Origin: Streptomyces thermolilacinus SPC6
Lineage (GTDB): Bacteria > Actinomycetota > Actinomycetes > Streptomycetales > Streptomycetaceae
Assembly (NCBI RefSeq): GCF_000478605.2
Contig: NZ_ASHX02000001.1
Coordinates: forward strand, 2,767,895 to 2,831,894
Direction of reading: 5' to 3'
Length of the DNA stretch: 64,000 nucleotides
In this document: positions 1 through 9,788 of the stretch, piece after piece
Layout: the number at the start of each line of letters is the position of its first letter
How positions within the stretch are numbered: position 1 is the first letter of the stretch
Program-made: the position numbers and the translations under genes
The notes under the pieces: generated by a model
Databases searched by the model: none
Told to the model about the DNA's origin: nothing
What the model saw: only the letters and a program-made list of their open reading frames with translations

Positions 1-186
1 CTCCTGCCACAGCCCGGCGAATATCTCTTTGTACGCCCGCGCCACGCGCGCCGGGGTCTCCCGCAGCCCCTCGCGGTCCGGGTCCTCGCCGACCGCGATG
101 AGGAGTTCGCGTACGGCGTTCTCGGCACGCTTCTCGTCGAACTCGCCGATCGTGCCCTCGCCGTCCAGCGTCACCGCGTCGGTCAT
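1..186 (-). CDS. folE: GTP cyclohydrolase I, N-terminal part (cut by window edge)
   Basis: The first 62 codons of a gene running off the left edge. The protein begins [20 protein letters not shown] and continues with [30 protein letters not shown], here described only by its signature: the DPxREGL-xxTPxRVA block that opens FolE proteins. The enzyme converts GTP to dihydroneopterin triphosphate, the first step of folate and pterin synthesis in the cytoplasm. It follows ftsH on the same strand, the usual Streptomyces order. The catalytic zinc and histidine residues lie outside the window. Confidence 0.9.
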   Translation of the reverse strand, partial: MTDAVTLDGEGTIGEFDEKRAENAVRELLIAVGEDPDREGLRETPARVARAYKEIFAGLWQE

Positions 187-258
187 CTGTGCCTCGTTCC
201 GTCTTGCCTGGAGTGCGCGCCTGCCCTGAAGTGCGAGGCTGCCCTGAAACGCGCGAAT

Positions 259-296
259 GCCGCGCCCCCACAGGCTAGAACCTGGGGGGCGCGGCA
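259..296 (-). terminator. Hairpin after ftsH
   Basis: A 15-16 bp GC-rich stem with a 6-nt loop (CTAGAA) lies just past the ftsH stop and before folE. There is no long T tract, as is common for Streptomyces terminators. It probably separates ftsH from folE. Confidence 0.6.
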
Positions 297-319
297 TCCA
301 TTCCGGGTGGGAGTCGGAG

Positions 320-2347
320 TCAGGACTCCGGACGATCCTCCGGGACCGCCTCGGCGGTCTTCGTCGTGTCCACCGAGGTGGCCGTGGTCGCCGTCGAGGG
401 GGTGGCGCCGTTGGTCAGCGCCAGCTCCTTCGGGGAGAGCACCGGCGGCCGCGTCGAGGGCGTGCGCCGCGAGGAGCCGGTCCACGCAGGGCGCGGCGGG
501 CGCTTCACGATCGGGGCGAAGATCTCCGCGATCTCCTCCTTGCCGAGCGTCTCCTTCTCCAGGAGCTGGAGGACCAGGTTGTCGAGGACGTCGCGGTTCT
601 CGACCAGGATCTCCCAGGCCTCGTTGTGCGCCGTCTCGATGAGCTTCTTGACCTCCTCGTCCACCAGCGCGGCGACCTCCTCGGAGTAGTCGCGCTGGTG
701 CGCCATCTCACGGCCGAGGAACGGCTCGGTGTTGTCGCCACCGAACTTGATCGCACCGAGGCGCTCGGTCATGCCGTACTGCGTGACCATCGCGCGGGCC
801 GTGGCCGTGGCCTTCTCGATGTCGTTGGCCGCGCCCGTGGTCGGGTCGTGGAAGACCAGTTCCTCGGCGGCGCGTCCGCCCAGCATGTAGGCGAGCTGGT
901 CGAGCATCTCGTTGCGCGTGGTCGAGTACTTGTCCTCGTCCGGCAGGACCATCGTGTAGCCCAGGGCGCGGCCCCGGGACAAGATGGTGATCTTGTGGAC
1001 GGGGTCGGAGTTGGGAGACGCCGCGGCGACGAGGGCGTGACCGGCCTCGTGGTACGCGGTGATCTTCTTCTCCTTGTCCGACATGATCCGGGTCCGCTTC
1101 TGCGGGCCCGCGACCACACGGTCGATCGCCTCGTCCAGCATCTCGTTGTCGATGAGCTTCTTGTCGCTGCGCGCCGTGAGGAGCGCCGCTTCGTTCAGCA
1201 CGTTCGCCAGGTCGGCGCCGGTGAAGCCCGGCGTACGGCGGGCGACGGCGGCCAGGTCCACGTCCGGCGCGACCGGCTTGCCCTTCTGGTGGACCTTGAG
1301 GATCTCCAGACGGCCCTGCATGTCCGGGCGGTCCACCGCGATCTGGCGGTCGAAGCGGCCGGGGCGCAGAAGGGCCGGGTCGAGGATGTCCGGGCGGTTC
1401 GTGGCGGCGATCAGGATGACGCCGCCCTTCACGTCGAAGCCGTCCATCTCGACCAGCAGCTGGTTCAGCGTCTGCTCGCGCTCGTCGTGACCGCCGCCGA
1501 GGCCCGCGCCGCGGTGCCGGCCGACGGCGTCGATCTCGTCGACGAAGACGATCGCCGGGGCGTTGGCCTTGGCCTGCTCGAAGAGGTCGCGGACGCGGGA
1601 CGCGCCGACACCCACGAACATCTCGACGAAGTCGGAGCCGGAGATCGAGTAGAACGGCACCCCGGCCTCGCCCGCGACGGCGCGCGCGAGGAGGGTCTTG
1701 CCCGTGCCGGGCGGGCCATAGAGCAGCACACCCTTGGGAATCTTGGCGCCGACGGCCTGGAACTTGGCCGGCTCCTGGAGGAACTCCTTGATCTCGTGGA
1801 GCTCCTCGACGGCCTCGTCGGACCCGGCGACGTCGGCGAACGTCGTCTTGGGAGTGTCCTTGGTGATCAGCTTGGCCTTGGACTTCCCGAAGTTCATGAC
1901 TCGGGAGCCGCCGCCCTGCATCTGGTTCATCAGGAACAGGAAGACCAGGACGATCAGAACGAAGGGCAGCAGCGACAGCAGCACGGAGACGAAGGCGCTC
2001 TGCTTCGTCGGCGAGACCGTGTAGCCCTTGTCGATCTCACCGGCCTCGTACTTCTGCTGCAGCGTCGTGGCGAGGTCGGCGCCCTGGGTGCCGATGTAGC
2101 TCGCCTGGACCTTGTCGCTGCCGTCGATCTTCTGGCCGTCCTTGAGATCGACCTTGATCATCTGTTCGTCGCCGGTGGTCAGCTTGACCTGGTCGACGTG
2201 GTTCTGGGCGATCGCCCTGACGACCTTGCCGGTGTCGACCGTCTTGTAGCCGCCCGACGAGCCGACGACCTTCATCAACACGACCACGGCGAGGACGGCC
2301 AGCACGATCCACATGACCGGCCCACGGAAGTATCGCTTCACGTCCAT
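320..2347 (-). CDS. ftsH: ATP-dependent zinc metalloprotease FtsH
   Basis: Membrane-bound AAA+ protease of 675 residues that degrades misfolded or regulatory membrane and cytosolic proteins. Visible parts: TM1 about 10-28, an extracytoplasmic domain 30-115, TM2 about 118-140, Walker A GPPGTGKT at 211-218, Walker B VFVDEID at 267-273, a second-region-of-homology [17 protein letters not shown] at 318-333, and the zinc site HEAGH at 433-437. All catalytic residues are present. The C-terminal 60 residues are low complexity (T/S/A/P rich), typical of actinobacterial FtsH. It is downstream of hpt and tilS in a conserved gene order. Confidence 0.97.
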   Translation of the reverse strand: MDVKRYFRGPVMWIVLAVLAVVVLMKVVGSSGGYKTVDTGKVVRAIAQNHVDQVKLTTGDEQMIKVDLKDGQKIDGSDKVQASYIGTQGADLATTLQQKYEAGEIDKGYTVSPTKQSAFVSVLLSLLPFVLIVLVFLFLMNQMQGGGSRVMNFGKSKAKLITKDTPKTTFADVAGSDEAVEELHEIKEFLQEPAKFQAVGAKIPKGVLLYGPPGTGKTLLARAVAGEAGVPFYSISGSDFVEMFVGVGASRVRDLFEQAKANAPAIVFVDEIDAVGRHRGAGLGGGHDEREQTLNQLLVEMDGFDVKGGVILIAATNRPDILDPALLRPGRFDRQIAVDRPDMQGRLEILKVHQKGKPVAPDVDLAAVARRTPGFTGADLANVLNEAALLTARSDKKLIDNEMLDEAIDRVVAGPQKRTRIMSDKEKKITAYHEAGHALVAAASPNSDPVHKITILSRGRALGYTMVLPDEDKYSTTRNEMLDQLAYMLGGRAAEELVFHDPTTGAANDIEKATATARAMVTQYGMTERLGAIKFGGDNTEPFLGREMAHQRDYSEEVAALVDEEVKKLIETAHNEAWEILVENRDVLDNLVLQLLEKETLGKEEIAEIFAPIVKRPPRPAWTGSSRRTPSTRPPVLSPKELALTNGATPSTATTATSVDTTKTAEAVPEDRPES

Positions 2348-2556
2348 CCATACGGAGCGATGCCGCCCCGTCCCTCCTGCCCGTAGGTAAATGCTGCTGT
2401 GAGAGTGTGAGACTACGTGCTGGCGTCCGGGTCAGCACGGGTGGGAAAAAAGCTGTTCTTCGGACGGTACCCCAGCATTGCCGCCGGTGGCCGCCTTCCC
2501 CACGTCCAACGCGAAGAAGGCGGCCAGGGTTCCCGGGCCGCCGCGGCCCCGCGCCG

Positions 2557-3120
2557 TCAGCCGCCGTAGACGTGCGGTGCGAGCGTCCCGACGAACGGGA
2601 GGTTCCGGTACTTCTCGGCGTAGTCCAGCCCGTATCCCACGACGAACTCGTTGGGGATGTCGAAGCCGATCCACTTCACGTCGATCGCCACCTTGGCCGC
2701 CTCCGGCTTGCGCAGGAGCGTGCAGACCTCCAGGGAGGCCGGCTCGCGCGAGCCCAGGTTGGACAGCAGCCAGGACAGGGTCAGCCCGGAGTCGATGATG
2801 TCCTCGACGATCAGGACGTGCTTGCCCTTGATGTCGGTGTCCAGGTCCTTGAGGATCCGGACGACGCCCGAGGACTGGGTGCCGGCCCCGTACGAGGAGA
2901 CGGCCATCCAGTCCATGGTGACGGGGGTGGACAGGGCGCGCGCCAGGTCCGCCATCACCATCACGGCGCCCTTGAGGACGCCGACGATGAGCAGGTCCTT
3001 GCCCGCGTACTCCGCGTCGATCTTCGACGCCAGCTCGGCCAGCTTGGCGTCGATCTCTTCCTTGGTGATGAGCACCGACTTGAGGTCGGCACCCATGTCG
3101 TTCTGGTTCACCCGGGTCAC
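2557..3120 (-). CDS. hpt: Hypoxanthine phosphoribosyltransferase
   Basis: Purine salvage enzyme of 187 residues that joins hypoxanthine or guanine to PRPP. The PRPP-binding loop [14 protein letters not shown] lies in the middle of the protein, and the [27 protein letters not shown] block that contacts the purine is near the C-terminus. The start at 3120 has a weak ribosome binding site. Met9 ([10 protein letters not shown]) is an alternative, but the eight extra residues are common in relatives. It lies between tilS and ftsH, as in most actinobacteria. Confidence 0.95.
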   Translation of the reverse strand: MTRVNQNDMGADLKSVLITKEEIDAKLAELASKIDAEYAGKDLLIVGVLKGAVMVMADLARALSTPVTMDWMAVSSYGAGTQSSGVVRILKDLDTDIKGKHVLIVEDIIDSGLTLSWLLSNLGSREPASLEVCTLLRKPEAAKVAIDVKWIGFDIPNEFVVGYGLDYAEKYRNLPFVGTLAPHVYGG

Positions 3121-3192
3121 TTTCGTTTCAGCCTGCGTCAGCCTGGATCGGCCTGGGACGGCCTCCTGACCGACGCCTCGGCCGGTTTTCGG

Positions 3193-4290
3193 TCAGCCTT
3201 GCCGGATGACCAGTCTGCCACCCTGGCGCCGGGCGACGACGCGGCCGGGCAGATTGATGGCGCCCTGGCCCCGCCAGCCGGTGATCAGCCGGTCCAGTTC
3301 CTCGATGTGCCGGGCGAACAGCGAACCCGCCGGGGCGCCCTCGGCGATGGCCGCGCGGCGCAGGACGCGGCGGCGTACGGCGGGCGGCAGCGCGTACAGC
3401 TTGGCGCACTCCAGCAGGCCCGCCTCGTCGCGTACGGCGGCGTCGGCGTCGGCGGCCCAGCGGTCCAGCGCGTCGGCGTCGTCGCGGCACAGCTGCGCGG
3501 TGCGGGCGAGGGCCTCCACGACGCCCTTGCCGAGCGACTTCTCCAGGGCGGGCAGGCCCTCGTGGCGCAGCCGGGACCGCGTGTAGGCGGGGTCGGCGTT
3601 CATCGGGTCGTCCCAGACGGGCAGGGACTGCACCAGGCACGCCTTGCGGGCGGTCTGGCGGTCGAGGTGCAGGAAGGGGCGGCGGTAGCGGCCGGAGGCG
3701 CCGGAGACGGCGGCCATGCCGGACAGCGAGCGGATGCCGGACCCGCGGGCCAGGCCCAGCAGCACGGTCTCGGCCTGGTCGTCGCGGGTGTGGCCGAGCA
3801 GGACGGCGGCGGCGCCGAGGCGCTCGGCGGCCTCGTCCAGGGCGGCGTACCGGGCGTCGCGGGCGGCGGCCTCGGGCCCGCCCTCGCGGCCGACGGTCAC
3901 GGTGACGGCCTCGACCGGGTCCAGGTCCAGGGCGCTGAGCCGGGCGGCGACCTCGGCGGCCCGCAGGTCGGAGCCCGCCTGGAGACCGTGGTCCACGGTG
4001 ATGGCCCCGGCGCGGACGGCCAGCTTGCGCGCCTCGAAGGCGAGGGCGGAGGCGAGCGCCATGGAGTCGGCACCGCCGGAGCAGGCGACCAGCACGAGCG
4101 GCGGTTCACCGGCGGGGGCCGCTCCGGGGCCGGGGTGCGTGGCGCCGGGGCCCGTGGGCGCGCCCGGGTGCGCGGAAGCGGCCGCCGCGGGGCGGGCGGC
4201 GGCGGTGGTGCGGGAGACCTCGTTGAGTACGTCGTGGAGTACGCGGCGAACCGCCAGGCGTATCGCCGCGACCGCAGGATGGGGACCCAT
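3193..4290 (-). CDS. tilS: tRNA(Ile)-lysidine synthetase
   Basis: Modifies C34 of the CAU-anticodon tRNA-Ile to lysidine so that it reads AUA. The PP-loop ATPase motif SGGADS is at residues 71-76, followed by the DHGLQAGS and [15 protein letters not shown] motifs. The start at 4290 is preceded by GAAGGG at a good distance. An in-frame start at 4362 would add 24 unconserved residues. Odd: residues about 28-63, between the first helix and the PP-loop, are an Ala/Pro/Gly-rich insert not usual in the family. Confidence 0.92.
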   Translation of the reverse strand: MGPHPAVAAIRLAVRRVLHDVLNEVSRTTAAARPAAAASAHPGAPTGPGATHPGPGAAPAGEPPLVLVACSGGADSMALASALAFEARKLAVRAGAITVDHGLQAGSDLRAAEVAARLSALDLDPVEAVTVTVGREGGPEAAARDARYAALDEAAERLGAAAVLLGHTRDDQAETVLLGLARGSGIRSLSGMAAVSGASGRYRRPFLHLDRQTARKACLVQSLPVWDDPMNADPAYTRSRLRHEGLPALEKSLGKGVVEALARTAQLCRDDADALDRWAADADAAVRDEAGLLECAKLYALPPAVRRRVLRRAAIAEGAPAGSLFARHIEELDRLITGWRGQGAINLPGRVVARRQGGRLVIRQG

Positions 4291-4533
4291 GTCCGGTGCC
4301 CTTCGTGGAAGTTGGGGTGCCTCGGTCGGAGTCTTAACGGTCGGAACGGGGGGTTCGGTCACTCAGGTCGTCGCTCGGCCGACCGGCGGCCGACCCCTCG
4401 GATCGTCACTCAGAGTGCGTCGATGGTGACAGAACTCGGCCGTTACCCGAGCATCGCACGCCCATCCCTCGCCCACGGTCCCTCGGATGGGTGAATGGGG
4501 CGGCGCCGTTCGGGAACCGGAGGCTCCGGATCC

Positions 4534-5661
4534 TCAGTCTGCCTTACGGTGCACCCTCGCCACCCAGTCCGCGGGACGCGCGATCTCGGCCTTCGTCGGC
4601 AGCGTGTTCGGCGAGGTCCACACGCGGTTGAAGCCGTCCATGCCGACCTCGTCCACGACCGCCCGGACGAACCGCTCGCCGTCGCGGTACTGGCGGAGCT
4701 TGGCGTCCAGGCCGAGCAGCCTGCGCAGCGCCATGTCGAGCCGGGACGCCCCGCGCGCGCGGCGCTGCTGGAACTTCTCGCGGATCTCCGCGACGGACGG
4801 CACGACCTGCGGGCCGACGCCGTCCATGACGTAGTCGGCGTGGCCTTCCAGGAGCGACATGACGGCCGTGAGGCGGCCGAGGATCTCCCGCTGCTCCGGC
4901 GTCTGGACCAGCTCCACCAGGGAGCGGCCGCCGTCGTCCTCCTCCGCCTCCGGGCGGGCGCCCGCGAAGGTCTGGACGGCGTCGCGGAGACGTTCCAGCA
5001 CGGTCATCGGGTCCATCTCGGTCGCGCCGAGGAACGCCTGGATCTCGCCCTGGAGGTGGTCGCGCAGCCACGGCACGGCGGTGAACTGCGTGCGGTGGGT
5101 CTCCTCGTGGAGGCTCACCCACAGGCGGAAGTCATGCGGGTCCACCGCGAGCTCCCGCTCCACGTGGACGATGTTGGGCGCGACAAGGAGGAGGCGGCCG
5201 CCGCCGTTCTTTCCGGCGGGCAGTTCGCGGGTGGCCGGGGCGAAGGTCTCGTACTGGCCGAGGACGCGGGAGGCGAGGAACGACAGCAGCATGCCCAGCT
5301 CCACACCGGTCACCTTGCCACCGACCGCGCCGAACACCGCGCCGCCGGGGCCGCCGGAGCGGCGCTCCGCCATCTTGTCCAGCAGCGGCTTCAGAAGCTC
5401 GCGGAAGCCCGCCACGTTCGCCCTGACCCAGCCTGCCCGGTCCACGACGAGGACGGGGGTGTCCTCCGGCTCGTGGCCCTCCGGGACCATCCGGGTGAAA
5501 CCGCGGACGTGCTCCTCGGAGGCCTTGGCGTGCCGCCGCAGCTCGGCGACGACCTCCCGCGCCTCCTCGCGGCTCACCTCGGGCCCCGGCCGCACGAATC
5601 GGATCGCGGTCGCCACCGCGAGATTCCAGTCGACCATCTCCGCACCACCGATGCTCGTCAT
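4534..5661 (-). CDS. Zinc-dependent metalloprotease (actinobacterial dacB-tilS neighbour)
   Basis: A 375-residue protein of the family annotated as zinc-dependent metalloprotease or F420-biosynthesis-associated protein. It starts MTSIGGAEMVDWNLAVATA and contains SLHEETHRTQF, which holds the HExxH metal site, with Asp/Glu-rich segments further on. The family is conserved between dacB and tilS in actinobacteria, but its substrate is unknown. There is no signal peptide, so a cytoplasmic location is likely. Family assignment is firm; function is inferred only from the metal motif. Confidence 0.85.
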   Translation of the reverse strand: MTSIGGAEMVDWNLAVATAIRFVRPGPEVSREEAREVVAELRRHAKASEEHVRGFTRMVPEGHEPEDTPVLVVDRAGWVRANVAGFRELLKPLLDKMAERRSGGPGGAVFGAVGGKVTGVELGMLLSFLASRVLGQYETFAPATRELPAGKNGGGRLLLVAPNIVHVERELAVDPHDFRLWVSLHEETHRTQFTAVPWLRDHLQGEIQAFLGATEMDPMTVLERLRDAVQTFAGARPEAEEDDGGRSLVELVQTPEQREILGRLTAVMSLLEGHADYVMDGVGPQVVPSVAEIREKFQQRRARGASRLDMALRRLLGLDAKLRQYRDGERFVRAVVDEVGMDGFNRVWTSPNTLPTKAEIARPADWVARVHRKAD

Positions 5662-5757
5662 GCGTCAACCGTACGTGCTCCACGCCACAAGGGAGACCCC
5701 GCGGACCGCACGGCCGTCGCGGACGGGGCCCGCCGTCACCGCCTCGTCAGCGCGCCG

Positions 5758-7221
5758 TCACCGCGTCGTCAGCGCGGTCGCCAGGGCGTCGAGGGCGGGC
5801 TGGGCCTCGTACGGCGAAGGGGTGTCGGAGGCCAGGAAGGCGAAGGCGAGGAGGCGGCCGTCGCGGGTGACCACCGTGCCGGACAGGGCGTTCACGCCGG
5901 TGAGGGTGCCCGTCTTGGCGCGGACGAGGCCGGCCGCCGGGGAGCCGCCCGTGTAGCGGTTCTCCAGGGTGCCGCTGAAGCCGCCGACCGGAAGGCCCGT
6001 CAGGACCGGCCGCAGCTCCGGGTGGGCGGGGTCGGCGGCGCGGGCCAGGACGGCGGTGAGGAGGCGCGCCGAGACGCGGGCGCGGCGGTCCAGGCCGCTG
6101 CCGTCGCGCAGGGCGGCGCCGTCCAGCGGTACGCCGAGCTTCCTCAGCTGTGCCCGCACCGCCGCTCCGGCGCCGTCGAAGGAGGCGGGGTGCCCGGTGG
6201 CGCGGGCGGTCGCGCGGGCCAGCGCCTCCGCGAGGTCGTTGTCGCTGTACGTCAGGGTCCGCTCGACCAGGTCGGACAGCGGGGCGGAGTGGGTCACCGC
6301 GAGCGGCAGCCGCTGCTGCGGGGCGCGGCCGGGCACGGGGTCGGTCGGCAGCTTCACCCCCTGGGCGGCGAGCAGCTCCGCGAAGGCGCGTGCCGTCTCA
6401 CGGGCGGGGTCCTGCGCGCGTGGGGCGGGGCCGTGGGTGGAGCGGTCCAGCCGCCCGGCGCGGGTCATGAGGGGCGTGACGGGCGCGATGTTGTCGTTGA
6501 CGCCGATCCGGTGCCGTACGGGGCCGTCGTAGAGGCCCGCGTCGTACGTGAGGGCCGTGGGCGCCGCGCTTCGCGCGCGTAGGGCCTTCGCGGTGTCGGC
6601 TGCCAGGGCCTTCAGGCGGGCGCGGTCCAGTGTCGGGTCGCCGCCGCCGACGAGGGTGAGCGCCTTGGCGTCGGGGGTGGCGACGACGGTGGTCGCGAGG
6701 CGGTGGTCGGGGCCGAGGGCCGAGAGGGCCGCCGCCGTGGTGGCGATCTTGACGGTGGAGGCGGGGGTCATGGGCATCGCCGCCCCGTGGCCGTACAGCT
6801 GGCGTCCGCTCGCCACGTCCACGACCGACGCCGTGCGCGGGCCGCCGAGACCGGGGGCGCGCAGCAGCGGGTCGAGCGCCTCGGCGAGCGCGGGCGCGGG
6901 GGTGCCCTGGGCGGTGAGGGGCGCCGCCAGGGGCGTGAGGACGGCGGGGGCGCTCGGCGCGGGCGCGGGCGCGGCGGGGAGGACTGCGGGGGCGCCCGGT
7001 ACGGCGCCGTGGCCGTGATGTGCGCCACCTGTCTCCGCCGGGGCAGCGGCGCGGTGGCGTTCGGCCGTACGCTGACCCCCGTCCCAGGGACCGGCGAGAC
7101 CCGCCGCCGTGGCGGCCAGGGCGAGACCGGCGACGGCGGAGCCCGCGGCCAGCCGCAGCACGTTCGGCTCCAGCACGCCCGACCAGCCCCTTTCGCGAGC
7201 ACACGGTTGCGTGAGGGACAC
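5758..7221 (-). CDS. dacB: D-alanyl-D-alanine carboxypeptidase/endopeptidase (PBP4 type)
   Basis: A 487-residue penicillin-binding protein that trims peptidoglycan stem peptides outside the membrane. It has an N-terminal membrane segment (VLRLAAGSAVAGLALAATAAG, about 20-40), an Ala/Pro-rich linker, and the three active-site motifs of the class: STVK (SxxK), SDND (SxN) and KTGT (KTG). It is the first gene of the minus-strand group ending in ftsH and is divergent from ppa across about 90 bp. Confidence 0.93.
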   Translation of the reverse strand: MSLTQPCARERGWSGVLEPNVLRLAAGSAVAGLALAATAAGLAGPWDGGQRTAERHRAAAPAETGGAHHGHGAVPGAPAVLPAAPAPAPSAPAVLTPLAAPLTAQGTPAPALAEALDPLLRAPGLGGPRTASVVDVASGRQLYGHGAAMPMTPASTVKIATTAAALSALGPDHRLATTVVATPDAKALTLVGGGDPTLDRARLKALAADTAKALRARSAAPTALTYDAGLYDGPVRHRIGVNDNIAPVTPLMTRAGRLDRSTHGPAPRAQDPARETARAFAELLAAQGVKLPTDPVPGRAPQQRLPLAVTHSAPLSDLVERTLTYSDNDLAEALARATARATGHPASFDGAGAAVRAQLRKLGVPLDGAALRDGSGLDRRARVSARLLTAVLARAADPAHPELRPVLTGLPVGGFSGTLENRYTGGSPAAGLVRAKTGTLTGVNALSGTVVTRDGRLLAFAFLASDTPSPYEAQPALDALATALTTR

Positions 7222-7313
7222 TTAACCACTGAGCTGGGCCACGAGCACGGCACCCCCGGTGATCACGGCGGTCCAGTGACCCGACATTGTGATTGATCTT
7301 GGAGGAGCCACCC

Positions 7314-7808
7314 GTGGAGTTCGACGTCTGCATCGAGATTCCGAAGGGTTCGCGGAACAAGTACGAGGTGGACCACGAGACCGGTCGCATCCGGCTCGAC
7401 CGCCACCTGTTCACCTCGACCGTGTACCCGGCGGACTACGGCTTCGTCGAGGGCACCCTGGGTGAGGACGGCGACCCGCTGGACGCGCTGGTCATCCTGG
7501 ACGAGCCGACCTTCCCCGGCGTCCTGGTGAAGTGCCGCGCCATCGGCATGTTCCGCATGACGGACGAGGCCGGCGGCGACGACAAGCTCCTGTGCGTCCC
7601 GGCGTCGGACCCGCGCATGGAGCACCTGCGCGACATCCACCACGTCTCCGAGTTCGACCGCCTGGAGATCCAGCACTTCTTCGAGGTCTACAAGGACCTG
7701 GAGCCCGGCAAGTCCGTCGAGGGCGCCGACTGGGTCGGCCGCGCCGAGGCCGAGGCCGAGATCGAGGCGTCCATCAAGCGTCTGAAGGACCAGGGCGGCG
7801 CCCACTGA
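7314..7808 (+). CDS. ppa: Inorganic pyrophosphatase
   Basis: Soluble family I pyrophosphatase of 164 residues that hydrolyses PPi to phosphate and pulls biosynthetic reactions forward. The signature [10 protein letters not shown] holds the metal-binding aspartates, and [12 protein letters not shown] precedes it. The GTG at 7314 was chosen because GGAGGAG sits six bases upstream and the protein then starts [12 protein letters not shown] like its relatives. An ATG seven codons earlier has no ribosome binding site. Confidence 0.96.
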   Translation: MEFDVCIEIPKGSRNKYEVDHETGRIRLDRHLFTSTVYPADYGFVEGTLGEDGDPLDALVILDEPTFPGVLVKCRAIGMFRMTDEAGGDDKLLCVPASDPRMEHLRDIHHVSEFDRLEIQHFFEVYKDLEPGKSVEGADWVGRAEAEAEIEASIKRLKDQGGAH

Positions 7809-7832
7809 GGCAGCCCCTCACCGCGTTCCGCC

Positions 7833-7874
7833 GACGGGCGGCGCACCCCGATCGTGACGGGTGCGCCGCCCGTC
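7833..7874 (+). terminator. Rho-independent-like terminator after ppa
   Basis: A perfect 16-bp stem (GACGGGCGGCGCACCC and its complement) with a 10-nt loop lies 25 bp past the ppa stop. It has no T tract. Confidence 0.7.
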
Positions 7875-8022
7875 GTGCTGTGCGGCGGGGGCGTCGTGCC
7901 CATACTGGGCGGGACGGGCGCGGCACGCGCGCGTAGGGGCGCGGGGAAGCCGGGAGTACGGCGGGGCGCCCCGGGCAGGCGGAGACGACGCGACGCGACG
8001 ACCAGTCAGGAGTTGGCAGCAA

Positions 8023-9675
8023 GTGGTGGCGGAGCCGCACGGTCCGGAAGAGGACCGCAAACCGCAGTCGGACGAGGCGCACAGCGCCTTCACCCCGCCT
8101 GCCGGTGTGGAGCCGCCGGGCCCGCCGGAGGACGACCACCCGAGCTCGGAGTTCGCCATCCCGGAGGGGCTGGCGCCCGAGCCGTCAGGTGAGCCCGAGG
8201 GCTCGGCGTTCGCGCGGCCGTCCACGTTCGACGCGCGGCTGGCTCATCCGGCGTACACACCCGCGCAGGGTGGGCCGGCGGTCCGGCTGTCGAAGGACGC
8301 GCCGTGGCAGGACCGGATGCGGACCATGCTGCGGATGCCGGTCAGCGAGCGGCCGCTGACGGAACCGGCGCAGCGGCACGAGGAGGGCGGCGGCCCCGCC
8401 GTGCCGCGCGTGCTGGACCTGACGCTGCGTATCGGGGAGCTGCTGCTGGCGGGCGGCGAGGGCGCCGAGGACGTCGAGGCGGCCATGTTCGCGATCTGCC
8501 GTTCGTACGGGATGGACCGCTGCGAGCCGACCGTCACGTTCACCCTGCTGTCGGTCACGTACCAGCCGTCGCTGGTGGACGACCCGGTGACGGCGAGCCG
8601 GATCGTACGGCGGCGCGGCACGGACTACACGCGGCTGACGGCCGTGTACCAGCTGGTCACGGACATCAGCACCGAGGGCGTGGACGTCACCCTGGAGGAG
8701 GCGTACCGGCGGCTCGCGCTGATACGGCGCAACCGGCACCCGTACCCGGGCTGGGCGCTGACCCTCGCGGCGGGCGGCCTCGCCGGGGCGGCGTCGGTGC
8801 TGCTCGGCGGCGGCTGGGCGGTGTTCCTGATCGCGGCGGCCGGGGCGATGCTCGGCGACCGGCTGGCGTGGCTGGCGGCGGGGCGGGGGCTGCCGGAGTT
8901 CTACCAGTTCGCGGTGGCGGCGGTGCCGCCCGCGGCGCTGGGCGTGGCGGTGAGCCTGCTGCACGCGGGGCTGCGGCCGTCGGCGGTGATCACGGGTGGC
9001 CTGTTCGCCCTGATTCCGGGGCGTGCGCTGGTCGCGGCGGTGCAGGACGGACTGACGGGCTTCTACATCACCGCGTCGGCGCGTCTGCTGGAGGTCGTGT
9101 ACTTCTTCGTCGCGATCGTGGTGGGCGTGCTGACGACGCTGTACGTGGGGGTGCAGCTGGGGGCCGGGCTGAGCCCGGAGGGGACGGTCGTACCGGTGGA
9201 GCGGCCGGTCGTGTCGATCCTCGCGGCGATGGCGCTGTCGCTGACCTTCGGGGTGCTGCTCCAGCAGGAACGCTCCACGGTCGTGTTCGTGATGCTGAAC
9301 GGCGCCGTCGCCTGGGTCGTGTTCGGGGCGATCGCGGTGACGGCGGAGGGGTCGGCGGTGCTGGCGACGGCGCTCGCGGCCGGGCTGGTGGGCCTCTTCG
9401 GGCAGCTGATGGCACGGTACGAGCGGTCCACGTCGCTGCCGTACGTGACTGCGGCGATCGGGCCGCTGCTGCCCGGTTCCGCGATGTACTACGGCGTGCT
9501 GAACATCGCGCAGAACAACATGGACGCCGGTTTCGCCTCGCTGGCGCGGGCGGCGGCGCTGGCGCTGGCCATCGCGATCGGGGTGAACCTGGGCGGCGAG
9601 CTGGCCCGGATGTTCCTGCGGGCCCCGGCGACGGCGGCGACCCGCCGTGCGGCGAAGCGCACGAGGGGCTTCTGA
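8023..9675 (+). CDS. ThrE-family threonine/serine exporter-like membrane protein
   Basis: Integral membrane protein of about 550 residues. The first 120 residues are acidic, Pro/Ser-rich and probably disordered. The ThrE N-terminal domain follows (RVLDLTLRIGELLLAGGEGAEDVE), then about ten hydrophobic segments covering the DUF1212 and DUF3815-type halves in one chain. Relatives export threonine and serine; the substrate here is inferred. The GTG at 8023 (or 8026) is chosen for the AGGAG at 8008-8012. The upstream region holds an ACGCGCGCGT palindrome. Confidence 0.85.
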   Translation: MVAEPHGPEEDRKPQSDEAHSAFTPPAGVEPPGPPEDDHPSSEFAIPEGLAPEPSGEPEGSAFARPSTFDARLAHPAYTPAQGGPAVRLSKDAPWQDRMRTMLRMPVSERPLTEPAQRHEEGGGPAVPRVLDLTLRIGELLLAGGEGAEDVEAAMFAICRSYGMDRCEPTVTFTLLSVTYQPSLVDDPVTASRIVRRRGTDYTRLTAVYQLVTDISTEGVDVTLEEAYRRLALIRRNRHPYPGWALTLAAGGLAGAASVLLGGGWAVFLIAAAGAMLGDRLAWLAAGRGLPEFYQFAVAAVPPAALGVAVSLLHAGLRPSAVITGGLFALIPGRALVAAVQDGLTGFYITASARLLEVVYFFVAIVVGVLTTLYVGVQLGAGLSPEGTVVPVERPVVSILAAMALSLTFGVLLQQERSTVVFVMLNGAVAWVVFGAIAVTAEGSAVLATALAAGLVGLFGQLMARYERSTSLPYVTAAIGPLLPGSAMYYGVLNIAQNNMDAGFASLARAAALALAIAIGVNLGGELARMFLRAPATAATRRAAKRTRGF

Positions 9676-9788
9676 GGGCTCACCGCGGCGCGGGCGGCGT
9701 GTCGTGGACCGCCTAGGATGGTTGCTCATCCCAGCCCGCCCGCGAGGACGGTTCAAGCTGGCACTGTTCTGCTACGAAACGGGAGATC

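Noticed and set aside
257..2386. Long open frame opposite ftsH
   Set aside because: High GC leaves the antisense frames open. The translation is Arg/Leu/Asp-rich with no domain, whereas FtsH on the other strand is complete.
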